Shown piece after piece: positions 34,785 through 42,660 of a DNA stretch of 64,000 nucleotides. The stretch is taken from positions 124,001 to 188,000 of the forward strand of contig CATOSI010000005.1 in assembly GCA_951812505.1 (NCBI GenBank). The letters run 5' to 3'. The stretch's first letter is position 1; every line of letters starts with the position of its first letter. This stretch comes from an uncultured Dehalococcoidia bacterium. Its GTDB lineage: Bacteria > Chloroflexota > Dehalococcoidia > Lucifugimonadales > UBA1123. The notes under the pieces were generated by a model. It saw nothing but the letters and a program-made list of their open reading frames with translations, did not search any database and was not told where the DNA came from. Both the position numbers and the translations under genes were made by a program.

Positions 34785-35716
34785 TCACTCAACCTTTCTT
34801 GTGAGTTCAGCGCGTATTCGGGCCTGACGAGGCGGTCGTAGGGGTGGCTGGCTTTGACGAGGCCGCCGTCTATGAGGACGTCGCGCATGGCGTCGTAGGA
34901 ATGGCGTGGTATCAATGAAGACTCGGGCCAGGTCTGGTTGTCCCGGTACTGGTGGATGAAGTCCTGCAACAGCTCGTGGGACAGGTCGGGAAAGAATGGG
35001 GCTGCGCGTTCGGCGACCTGTTCGTCTTCGGCGGTTGCGAGCCAGCAGAGCGCGTCGTCGAATCCGTTTACGAAAGCCTGGATCATGGACGGGTTTGCGT
35101 CAATCAGAGCGGGCATAGCGGCGAATGAGCTGTAGCAGATGTGTCCTAGTTCGGGTCCGAGCGCGACGGCGATGTTCCCGGCACCCTCATCCGCGAGCAC
35201 TCCGGCCTGCGGGTGCGGTAGGTGAACGTAGTCCACCCTGCCCGACCGGAATGCGTCAATGGCTTCGGAGGCCGATAGGCCGGTCGCGAGGTTGACGGCA
35301 TTAAGGTCAACGTCGTGCTTGAGCATGGCGGCACGGAGGGAGTTCCAGGGGACGGGGGTGAATCCGACGGGGGCAACGGTCGCGCCTTCGAGCATCTTCC
35401 AGTCCCATGAGTCGGTATTTCGGCGGGAAACGAGGAAGAAGCCGTCGCGACTGTTTATTTCCGCGACGTGCAGCGGGGCGTCCTCGTTGCCGAGGTCGAG
35501 TTCCATGAGGCTGCGGCTGATGCCTGTCTGGGCGACGTCCACTTCACCCGACCTGAGCATGTCCATCGCGGAGCCGCCCTCGGGCATCGTGGTGAAAATC
35601 ACGTTCAGGCCGTGCCGGTAAAAGAATCCACCCGACACAGCCACGTAGATGGGCGTGTAGAACAGGTTGCGGAACGTGTCCATCAGTCGAAGGGTCGTGG
35701 GCTGTGTTGTACTCAT
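34781..35716 (-). CDS. NMT1/THI5-like substrate-binding protein (no signal peptide)
   Basis: A 311-residue protein of the type 2 periplasmic-binding fold, ThiY/SsuA-like: LRLMDTFRNLFYTPIYVAVSGGFF, LRSGEVDVAQTGISRSLM, and SGRVDYVHLPHPQAGVL. It begins MSTTQPTTLRLMDT directly, without a signal peptide or lipobox, unlike the transporter lipoproteins elsewhere in the window, so it may act in the cytoplasm or as an enzyme-like relative (HMP synthase, or a hydroxymethylpyrimidine binding protein). No ABC permease or ATPase is next to it. It runs into the DUF4268 gene with an ATGA overlap and is preceded by one base after the M16 peptidase gene's stop. Confidence 0.75.
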   Translation of the reverse strand: MSTTQPTTLRLMDTFRNLFYTPIYVAVSGGFFYRHGLNVIFTTMPEGGSAMDMLRSGEVDVAQTGISRSLMELDLGNEDAPLHVAEINSRDGFFLVSRRNTDSWDWKMLEGATVAPVGFTPVPWNSLRAAMLKHDVDLNAVNLATGLSASEAIDAFRSGRVDYVHLPHPQAGVLADEGAGNIAVALGPELGHICYSSFAAMPALIDANPSMIQAFVNGFDDALCWLATAEDEQVAERAAPFFPDLSHELLQDFIHQYRDNQTWPESSLIPRHSYDAMRDVLIDGGLVKASHPYDRLVRPEYALNSQERLSE

Positions 35717-35717
35717 A

Positions 35718-38423
35718 TCAGTCCTTGGGCACTTCCCTTCCCTCGTAGTCTATGTGGACGATGGGCAGGCCCAGCTCCCGGAGCCCTGGCTCTATCACCG
35801 ATGCATCGCCCGCGATTACGATATTCAGGTTGTCAACATCGAGAAGCTCTGACGCCACCCGACGCACGTCATCCAGATTTACCTGCGCCAGGCTATCAGG
35901 CAACATGGCGAGATAGTCGTCTGGGAGATCGTAGGTAACCATTCTGGCCAGTTGGGCAACGATTCTCGACTGGGTTTCGAACTGAGCAGGGAGACTGCGC
36001 AGCAGTCCCTGTACGGCGTCGGTAAATTCGGTCTCGGTCACGGGCCGTTCGCCGACGATTTCGTTGAACTCCTTCAGGGTCTCGATGACGGTCTCCTTAG
36101 TAACCGCGGTCTGGACACCGCCGCCCGCGACCAGCATGGACGGGGCAAGGTTCCAGTCGATTGTGGACATATATCCGTAGCTGTACCCCTTGTCTTGACG
36201 CAGGTTCATGTTGAGACGCGCGGAGAACTGGCCTCCGAAGATGTAGTTGAACAGGTTGAAGGCGAGATAATCCGGGTGGTTGCGCGGGATCGTCAGGTGA
36301 CCAGTGCGAACGACGGACTGCGCGGCGCCGGGTTTGTCCGCAAGATAGACCGTTGTGGGAGAGGAAGCAGGCTGTTCAACCGTGGCTCGTTGGCGTTCGA
36401 CAGCGTCAGACGATGCCTGCCATGTGCCGAACGTATTGCTAGCGGCCTCAACAGCCTCATCGAAGGACAGATCACCAACAATTATGAATGTAGCGTCTCC
36501 AGGCGCAAAGTGACTGTCGAAATAAGACTGAAGGTCGGCTCTCGTTGTCGCGCTGACGGACTCCTCGCTGCCTGATTGGGGATGGCCGTATGGAGTGCCT
36601 GGTCCGAACATGACGCCTCTCGTCGCGCGAGACGATATTGCAACCGGATTGTCGGATATACGGCTCAGATCGGTGAGAGTGTTGGCGCGGATGCGTTCCA
36701 GTTCGTGTTCGGGGAAAACAGGGTTCATAGCGACGTCACCGAGCACGGCCAGGGTGTCTCGCCAGGTCGAGGTGAGCCCATCAGAGGTCAGCACTATGTG
36801 TTCGCGATTGGCCGCGGCGCGAATCTGGCTTCCGAGGAACTCCATCTCATCGGAAATCTGACCGGAGTCACGGGACGCCGTTCCTTCAGTCAGCATCGTC
36901 GTGGTCAGGTGGGCGATACCCGCTCGTCCAGAGGCATCGTTCACCGAGCCGGAGCGTACGACGAGACCGAAGGCCACTGTTGGGATTCCGCGCCTCTCGA
37001 CGTGCAGAACATTCAGGCCGTTGTCGAGACGAGCCCTGTTAGGGACTGGAGCGGTAAATGAGGACTGCGGCGCAGACGCGGGCATCTGCTCACGCTTCAC
37101 CGAAGATGCAGAGGCGCTCCGCTCTGCCTCCGGCATTATGGACAGCTTGACCCTGGCGTCGGCAAGCATACATGCGGCGCGCTGAACATCCTCGATTCCG
37201 ACGGCCATGTAGCGGTCTAGGTCCTCGTTTATGAACTCGGGGTTGCCGGTGTAGGTGTTGTAGTAGTTGAGTTGGTCGGCGCGTCCCCCGAATCCGCCGG
37301 AACGTTCCAGTTGGAAGACGTGGGAAGCCTGTATGCGATTCCTGGCGCGCTGGAGCTCACGCTCGTCCACGTTGCCGGACCGTATTTCAGCCAAGTGGTG
37401 GAGCAATTCTTCCTCAAGCTCATCCAGTGAGTGGCCGGGATTGGCGGTTGCCTGAACGATAAACTCGCCTGCGATTTCCTGATCGTGGTGATAGACCTGT
37501 ACTTCGCGTGCCGAACGCTTTTCATACACGAGCGAGCGGTACAGGCGCGAACTGCGACCGTCTCCCAGGATCGCCGCGACCATGTCGAGTGCGGGCTGAT
37601 CGTCTGAGAATGCGGGTACGGTCGGCCAGGTCATGTAGAGCCTGGGCAGTTGAACGCGGTCGTATGAATTGATGTCCACCGCGCCGGAGAGCGAGGAGTC
37701 CATCCTCAGCGCGCGCGCGACGTGCGGGCCTGGCGGGATGTCTCCGAAGTAATTCTCGACAAGAGAACGCGCTCCGTCCGGGTCGAAGTCGCCGACGATG
37801 GCCAGGCTCGCGTTGTTCGGCGTGTAGAACCGACGGAAGAATGACTTCACGTCGTCCAGGGATGCGTTGTCCAAGTCTTCGGGGGAGCCGATGGTGGTCC
37901 AGTTATAGGGATGCGGCACCGGAAACACGGCGGGCTGGAGCAGCATGTGCGCCATGCCGTAGGGGCGGTTTTCGTAGTTCTGCCGCCGCTCGTTCTTGAC
38001 CACGTCTCTCTGGACGTCGAGCTTGCGGTCGGTCAGAACTTCCAGCAGGTAACCCATCCTGTCGGACTCGAGCCAGAGGAGCAGTTCCAGATAGTTGGAA
38101 GGAACGTCCACCCAGTAGTTGGTGCGGTCCGGCGTTGTCGAGCCGTTGAGGTTGGCTCCGACTTTCATGAGGGGCTCGAAGAAACTGCTGTCGTGGTTCT
38201 TGGAACCCTCGAACATGACATGCTCGAACAGGTGGGCGAAGCCGGTCTTGCCTTGGTCTTCATTCTTTGAGCCGACGTGGTACCAGAGGTTGACGGAGGT
38301 AACGGGGAGCGAGTCGTCCCGGGAGAGTATCACCTCGAGGCCGTTGGGGAGAGTGAATTTGTCGAAGTCAATAGAGATCATAGGTATTCCAATCGGACGG
38401 CGTTCTGTTAGCCAAAGTCTCAT
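35718..38423 (-). CDS. M16 (pitrilysin-type) zinc peptidase, two-domain
   Basis: A 901-residue protein with tandem M16 halves. The first carries the inverted zinc motif HLFEH (H64, E67, H68) and a Glu in VVKNERRQNY (E145) at the usual spacing. The second half starts near residue 465 and has HLTTT in place of HxxEH, so it is a non-catalytic partner half. Such enzymes degrade peptides or process small proteins. No signal peptide is seen. Two starts are possible, ATG 38423 and ATG 38381 (MISIDFDKFTLPNG, closer to family N-termini); I keep the longer frame. An extended -10 promoter lies 26 bp upstream. Confidence 0.87.
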   Translation of the reverse strand: MRLWLTERRPIGIPMISIDFDKFTLPNGLEVILSRDDSLPVTSVNLWYHVGSKNEDQGKTGFAHLFEHVMFEGSKNHDSSFFEPLMKVGANLNGSTTPDRTNYWVDVPSNYLELLLWLESDRMGYLLEVLTDRKLDVQRDVVKNERRQNYENRPYGMAHMLLQPAVFPVPHPYNWTTIGSPEDLDNASLDDVKSFFRRFYTPNNASLAIVGDFDPDGARSLVENYFGDIPPGPHVARALRMDSSLSGAVDINSYDRVQLPRLYMTWPTVPAFSDDQPALDMVAAILGDGRSSRLYRSLVYEKRSAREVQVYHHDQEIAGEFIVQATANPGHSLDELEEELLHHLAEIRSGNVDERELQRARNRIQASHVFQLERSGGFGGRADQLNYYNTYTGNPEFINEDLDRYMAVGIEDVQRAACMLADARVKLSIMPEAERSASASSVKREQMPASAPQSSFTAPVPNRARLDNGLNVLHVERRGIPTVAFGLVVRSGSVNDASGRAGIAHLTTTMLTEGTASRDSGQISDEMEFLGSQIRAAANREHIVLTSDGLTSTWRDTLAVLGDVAMNPVFPEHELERIRANTLTDLSRISDNPVAISSRATRGVMFGPGTPYGHPQSGSEESVSATTRADLQSYFDSHFAPGDATFIIVGDLSFDEAVEAASNTFGTWQASSDAVERQRATVEQPASSPTTVYLADKPGAAQSVVRTGHLTIPRNHPDYLAFNLFNYIFGGQFSARLNMNLRQDKGYSYGYMSTIDWNLAPSMLVAGGGVQTAVTKETVIETLKEFNEIVGERPVTETEFTDAVQGLLRSLPAQFETQSRIVAQLARMVTYDLPDDYLAMLPDSLAQVNLDDVRRVASELLDVDNLNIVIAGDASVIEPGLRELGLPIVHIDYEGREVPKD

Positions 38424-38448
38424 TGTTCAAGATTCGATCAATACGCTG

Positions 38449-38457
38449 ATTATAGCA
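38449..38457 (-). promoter_or_regulatory. Extended -10 promoter for the M16 peptidase gene
   Basis: On the minus strand TGCTATAAT: an exact TATAAT preceded by TGn. No good -35 is seen, as expected for this class. The predicted start of transcription is near 38442, about 20 bases before ATG 38423. Confidence 0.5.
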
Positions 38458-38558
38458 TCGGATGGGCCGCACATTGATACCGGAGAAGCCGGGCTGGAGC
38501 CTGGAGCCGGTCATCACTAACCAGAATTCCATAAGCCGTAACAACTTTCAGGAATTAG

Positions 38559-38587
38559 TTGACAACTATCGGTTTCGGTCGTACTGT
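38559..38587 (+). promoter_or_regulatory. Sigma-70-type promoter of the oligopeptide ABC operon
   Basis: An exact TTGACA (38559-38564), 17 bases, then TACTGT (38582-38587). It faces the ABC binding-protein gene and predicts a leader of about 70 bases. It is divergent from the M16 promoter within the same 240-bp gap. Confidence 0.6.
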
Positions 38588-38663
38588 GTGGGAATCATTG
38601 AGGAGCGGATATCGGGCGGCCCACGAAAGGGCGACCCTATGATACGACAGGAGGGGCAAAGGT

Positions 38664-40529
38664 ATGTCTAGTTTGCGATTGCGGAGCCTTACGCTGACTC
38701 TGTTTGTCAGCGCGATAGTTTCCGTCGTGCTGATGGCTTGCAGCAGCAGTGAGCCGGAAGTCATCGAAAAGATCGTCGAGGTCGAGAAGATCGTCGAGGT
38801 CGAAAAAGAGGTAGAGGTAGAAGTCGAAAAGATTGTCGAAAAAGAGATCATCAAGGAGATCGTGAAGGAGGTCGAGGTGCCGGCCATCCAGTCGGAGATC
38901 GCCCAGGCCGCGTCTTTCACGGAGTACTTCCAGAATCCGATGAATTCCAAGTACGGCGGAACATTCAAGTGGGGTGGCAGGGCGAAGCCTTCGATGTACG
39001 ACTTCCACCAGTCGCCGACCCACAACAACCTGACGGCCCAGCAGCCGATGTACAACGGCGTGGTGCAGTTCGACCCCCGTGACGGCGGGCTGACCGTAGC
39101 CCCCGACCTGGCGACCGCGTGGGAAGTCTCAGACGACGGCAAGGAGTACACATTCACGCTGCGTCGAGGGGTTGAGTGGCACGACGGGCCGCAGTTCGAG
39201 TGCGGCGGTGGAGCGTTCACGGCTAACGACGTAGTAGCCACGTACAACCGTATAATTGATCCTCCCGAAGGCATGATCAGTCTTCGCAAAGAGTTGATGG
39301 TTGACGGCGCGGACCTCCGCGAAATCGTCGCGGTTGACGACCACACCGTGAAGTTCATCCTCGGAAGCCCGCGCACCACGCTGGTTCCGGCGCTCGCGAG
39401 CGGATGGAACATGGTCGTGTCCGAGAAGTATCTGGGCTGCGTCAATAACAGTATGCGCGACTCGGCGTTCATTCCCGGCACAGGACCGTTCGTACTAACC
39501 GAACATACTCCCGGCGAAAGCTGGAAGATGGATCAGAACGTTGACTACTTCATCGAGCACCTCCCCTACTTCGACAATCTCGACCTCGCCGCGCTGGCGC
39601 AGGCGCAGGCCCGCGCCGCGGCCATCTACGGCGGGCAGGTTGATGCGGTGATGCAGATTACCAAGGAGGATATGGAACGAGCGTGGAACGACCCCGACAA
39701 GTACCACTCGCAGGTCGGCAACTTCTTCAACGGCCACATCTTCGCCTTCAACGCCAACCGGCCTCCATTTGACGACGTGAGGCTACGCAGGGCAGTCCAC
39801 CTCGTAGTGGACAAGATGACGCTGCACGAACTGACCTCCAAGACCAGCTTCAATGGCGAGGAGCCGGGCGGATGGTTCCTGCCCGACTGGCAGACTGGCG
39901 GATCACCGTACTCCCGTTCCGGCGAAGAGCTTGCGATGACTCCGGGGTGGCGCGTGCCAACGGCAGAGGACATCGCCGAAGCCAAGAGTCTGATGGCTGA
40001 AGCAGGGTATCCTGACGGGGCCGGTCTCAACATCTCGTTCCTGCAGCGAGGCAACCAGCCCAGCGCGGCCATCGCAGCGATCCAGGACATGATCAGGAAG
40101 AACCTGAACGTGGAGATGGAGATCGAGCTCACGGACGAGGGTGGATACTACGACCGCGTTCTGAACAAGGACTTCGACACGACTGGCACATTCACCGCCG
40201 CCGAGATCATTGATCCGGGGCCGTGGTTCACCCGGTTCCTGGCCGATGGCGGCAGCTGGAATTACGGTGGCTGGTCGGACCCGAGGACCGACGCGTTGAT
40301 GAAGCAGATCAACGAGGAGCAGGATGTAGATAAGCGTGTCGAACTCGTGCGCGAGTTGCAGGTCTTGCTGGACGAAATAGTACCCATCATGCTGTACAAC
40401 TACCACGGCGGGTACGACATCTACCGCACCTACCTCGGCGGGCCGGGCATGACGGACATATATTACGGCGGATACAACTCCATGCACCGCCGCTGGACGC
40501 ACATCTGGTTCGAGCGAGACCGAGAGTAA
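38664..40529 (+). CDS. Family 5 ABC transporter substrate-binding lipoprotein (peptide/nickel type)
   Basis: A 621-residue protein. The N-terminal hydrophobic segment ends in a VLMAC lipobox (Cys26). After it comes a charged repetitive segment (about residues 31-72) built from E-K-I-V-E-V and E-K-E-V-E-V units, which may form a stalk. The binding domain has the family 5 blocks KYGGTFKWG, LATAWEVSDDGKEYTFTLRRGVEWHDG, and RLRRAVHLVVDK. The ligand could be an oligopeptide, a nickel chelate or another solute; the sequence does not say which. Strong ribosome site GACAGGAGGGGC. It is followed by two permease genes; no ATP-binding subunits are seen nearby. Confidence 0.92.
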   Translation: MSSLRLRSLTLTLFVSAIVSVVLMACSSSEPEVIEKIVEVEKIVEVEKEVEVEVEKIVEKEIIKEIVKEVEVPAIQSEIAQAASFTEYFQNPMNSKYGGTFKWGGRAKPSMYDFHQSPTHNNLTAQQPMYNGVVQFDPRDGGLTVAPDLATAWEVSDDGKEYTFTLRRGVEWHDGPQFECGGGAFTANDVVATYNRIIDPPEGMISLRKELMVDGADLREIVAVDDHTVKFILGSPRTTLVPALASGWNMVVSEKYLGCVNNSMRDSAFIPGTGPFVLTEHTPGESWKMDQNVDYFIEHLPYFDNLDLAALAQAQARAAAIYGGQVDAVMQITKEDMERAWNDPDKYHSQVGNFFNGHIFAFNANRPPFDDVRLRRAVHLVVDKMTLHELTSKTSFNGEEPGGWFLPDWQTGGSPYSRSGEELAMTPGWRVPTAEDIAEAKSLMAEAGYPDGAGLNISFLQRGNQPSAAIAAIQDMIRKNLNVEMEIELTDEGGYYDRVLNKDFDTTGTFTAAEIIDPGPWFTRFLADGGSWNYGGWSDPRTDALMKQINEEQDVDKRVELVRELQVLLDEIVPIMLYNYHGGYDIYRTYLGGPGMTDIYYGGYNSMHRRWTHIWFERDRE

Positions 40530-40554
40530 ATACAGGGCATGTTTTAGCGACTGT

Positions 40555-40624
40555 CCCCTCGGTCTAACGTAGGCCGAGGGGGAGGTTCACCCCCATCCTA
40601 ACCTTCCCCCATCAAGGGGGAAGG
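40555..40624 (+). repeat. Double hairpin between binding-protein and permease genes (repeat copy 4)
   Basis: First stem CCCCTCGG (40555-40562)/CCGAGGGG (40574-40581). Second stem CCTTCCCCC (40602-40610)/GGGGGAAGG (40616-40624), which belongs to the interspersed repeat with CACCCCCATCCTAACC also found at 18124. No T-run follows, so it is likely to stabilise the upstream mRNA rather than terminate, giving more binding protein than permease. Confidence 0.6.
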
Positions 40625-40661
40625 AACTGTCGGGCGTTTCTTTGGACAAATTCAGGGCGAC

Positions 40662-41636
40662 ATGAGCAAATACATACTCCGCAGACTCATAATGACGATC
40701 CCCACGCTGGTGGTCATTTCGATGATCATCTTTGTGGTGCTCCGCGTTATTCCGGGCAACATCGTGGCCACGATGTTAGGGGGCGGCGGTGGAGGTGGAG
40801 GTGAAGGCGTTCAGATGGTTGACCCCGCGGCCATCGAAAAGCTCATGTCGGACCTGAAACTGGACAGGCCGTTGTATGAACAGTATTTCCACTGGGCGCG
40901 GGGCATAGTGACAGGAAACTTGGGCGACTCGTTCTTCCGAGGCCAACAAGTGTCCGAGATGCTGCGGAATCACGGTCCGGTCACTCTTCAGATCTCCATA
41001 ATGGCAATTGTCTTATCGTGGATAGTAGGATTGCCGATAGGTATTCTGAGCGCCGCGAGACAGGACTCGTTTTTAGACTACTCGACGAGGCTCTTCGTGG
41101 TGCTGTTCCTTGCGATCCCGTCATTCTGGCTGGCCGCTCTAATTGTCCTGTTCGGCGTGTTGATATTCGAATATTATCCGCCCCTGTTCTATTCCCACAT
41201 CTGGGACGATCCGGGCGCGAATCTGGCTAAGACAACAGCCCCGGCCATAGTGATCGGACTTGGAATGGCGGCCATGATCGCGAGGATGGCCAGGTCGTCA
41301 ATACTGGAAGTTCTCAGAGAGGACTACGTTCGGACCGCAATGGCCAAGGGCCTCGCCAGCAGGGTAGTTATGTGGCGACACGTCATCAAGAACGCGCTTC
41401 TGCCGGTCATCACCATAGCGGGAATCATGATGGGATTCACCCTTGGCGGCTCTGTCGCGGTCGAATACGCATTCGCCATCAACGGACTGGGCGTGACCAT
41501 GCTTACGGCAATAATAGATAAAGACTTCAACGTCGTTCAGAATCTGGTCATGATCTACGCGTCGGCCTTTGTTCTAATAAACCTGCTTATAGATCTTTCA
41601 TATGCCTGGGCAGACCCCAGAATTCGTTACGAATAG
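40662..41636 (+). CDS. ABC transporter permease, DppB/OppB type
   Basis: A 324-residue membrane protein with six predicted helices. The N-terminus MSKYILRRLIMTIPTLVVISM is typical of DppB. A Gly-rich stretch (GGGGGGGEG, about residues 44-53) sits in the first external loop. The ABC-coupling EAA-like loop is LEVLREDYVRTAMAKGLASRVVMWRHVIKNALLP. It forms half of the membrane channel with the next gene. It begins 132 bp after the binding-protein gene. Confidence 0.92.
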   Translation: MSKYILRRLIMTIPTLVVISMIIFVVLRVIPGNIVATMLGGGGGGGGEGVQMVDPAAIEKLMSDLKLDRPLYEQYFHWARGIVTGNLGDSFFRGQQVSEMLRNHGPVTLQISIMAIVLSWIVGLPIGILSAARQDSFLDYSTRLFVVLFLAIPSFWLAALIVLFGVLIFEYYPPLFYSHIWDDPGANLAKTTAPAIVIGLGMAAMIARMARSSILEVLREDYVRTAMAKGLASRVVMWRHVIKNALLPVITIAGIMMGFTLGGSVAVEYAFAINGLGVTMLTAIIDKDFNVVQNLVMIYASAFVLINLLIDLSYAWADPRIRYE

Positions 41637-41671
41637 GGATAAGACAACCCGGAGCGAGCGGCAGACATTCG

Positions 41672-42574
41672 ATGCAGACATCTTCAGTTGAAGTAGTAAC
41701 GACCATAACAACGTCGGGCAACTCATTGCTCCAAACTCTCCTGCGATTCGCCAGGAACAAGCCGCTCGGCGCGATCATGGGGACCATCATCGTTCTGATT
41801 GTACTGATGTCGGTGTTCGCGGACTTCGTAGCGCCGTATCACCCGCTCGATACAGCTCCACTGATGGCCCGGGAACCTCCGGACCGGATTCACTGGATGG
41901 GATATGACGAGGTTGGCCGCGACATACTTAGCCGCGTGATATTCGGCTCACGGGTGTCGCTCATCGTTGGCATTACCTCAGTGGTGTTCGGAACGGCAAT
42001 AGGTTCGATATGGGGATTGGCAAGCGGCTATCTCGGCGGCAAGTTCGACCTTGTCACGCAGCGCGCAGTCGAGGTGTGGATGAGTTTCCCGAGCCTGGTA
42101 CTAGCGCTATCGTTGCTGGTGGTGCTCGGAGCGGGACTGCACACGGTGATCATCGCGGTGGCTTTCACCAGAGTGCCGTATGGCGTGCGCGTTATCAGGT
42201 CGGTCGCAATTGCGGTTAAAGAGTTCATGTACGTTGACGCCGCGCGCTCGGTCGGATCGTCGGAGCTCAGAGTAATGCTGCGCCACGTACTGCCGAACTG
42301 TGTGGCGCCATTCCTGATAATCCTGACCGCGCACATTGGCACGGCAATCGTCGTCGAAGCGTCGTTAGGATTCCTGGGAATCGGGATACCGCCGCCGACA
42401 GCATCCTGGGGCAATATGCTCGGAAGCGCGGTAGGACAGGCAATCAATCCGCACTGGTGGCGGATCGTCTATCCGGGCGTGGCCATCGTCATTACGGTGC
42501 TGAGCTTCAACATATTCGGCGACGCTATCAGGGACGTGCTGGATCCGCGCCTGAGAGGTTCGGAAGCACAGTAG
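41672..42574 (+). CDS. ABC transporter permease, DppC/OppC type
   Basis: A 300-residue membrane protein. The N-terminal region FARNKPLGAIMGTIIVLIVLMSVFADFVAPY and HWMGYDEVGRDILSRVIFGSRVSL are DppC signatures, and the EAA-like loop is KEFMYVDAARSVGSSELRVMLRHVLPN. It pairs with the previous gene 35 bp upstream. The operon ends here at a strong hairpin without ATPase genes, so the ATPases must be encoded elsewhere or shared. Confidence 0.92.
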   Translation: MQTSSVEVVTTITTSGNSLLQTLLRFARNKPLGAIMGTIIVLIVLMSVFADFVAPYHPLDTAPLMAREPPDRIHWMGYDEVGRDILSRVIFGSRVSLIVGITSVVFGTAIGSIWGLASGYLGGKFDLVTQRAVEVWMSFPSLVLALSLLVVLGAGLHTVIIAVAFTRVPYGVRVIRSVAIAVKEFMYVDAARSVGSSELRVMLRHVLPNCVAPFLIILTAHIGTAIVVEASLGFLGIGIPPPTASWGNMLGSAVGQAINPHWWRIVYPGVAIVITVLSFNIFGDAIRDVLDPRLRGSEAQ

Positions 42575-42601
42575 CAATTCTGGGAAAATCGCAAAGTGAA
42601 A

Positions 42602-42635
42602 AGAGAGCCGAAGGCATGAATGCCTTCGGCTCTCT
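42602..42635. terminator. Bidirectional hairpin between convergent operons
   Basis: A perfect 15-bp stem AGAGAGCCGAAGGCA (42602-42616)/TGCCTTCGGCTCTCT (42621-42635) with a TGAA loop. It lies 28 bp after the permease stop and 26 bp after the DmdA-like stop on the other strand. The minus strand has a T-rich run after the hairpin, the plus strand does not, so it terminates the minus-strand genes best. Confidence 0.75.
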
Positions 42636-42660
42636 GCATTCGCGTTACGAGTTGCCCGGC

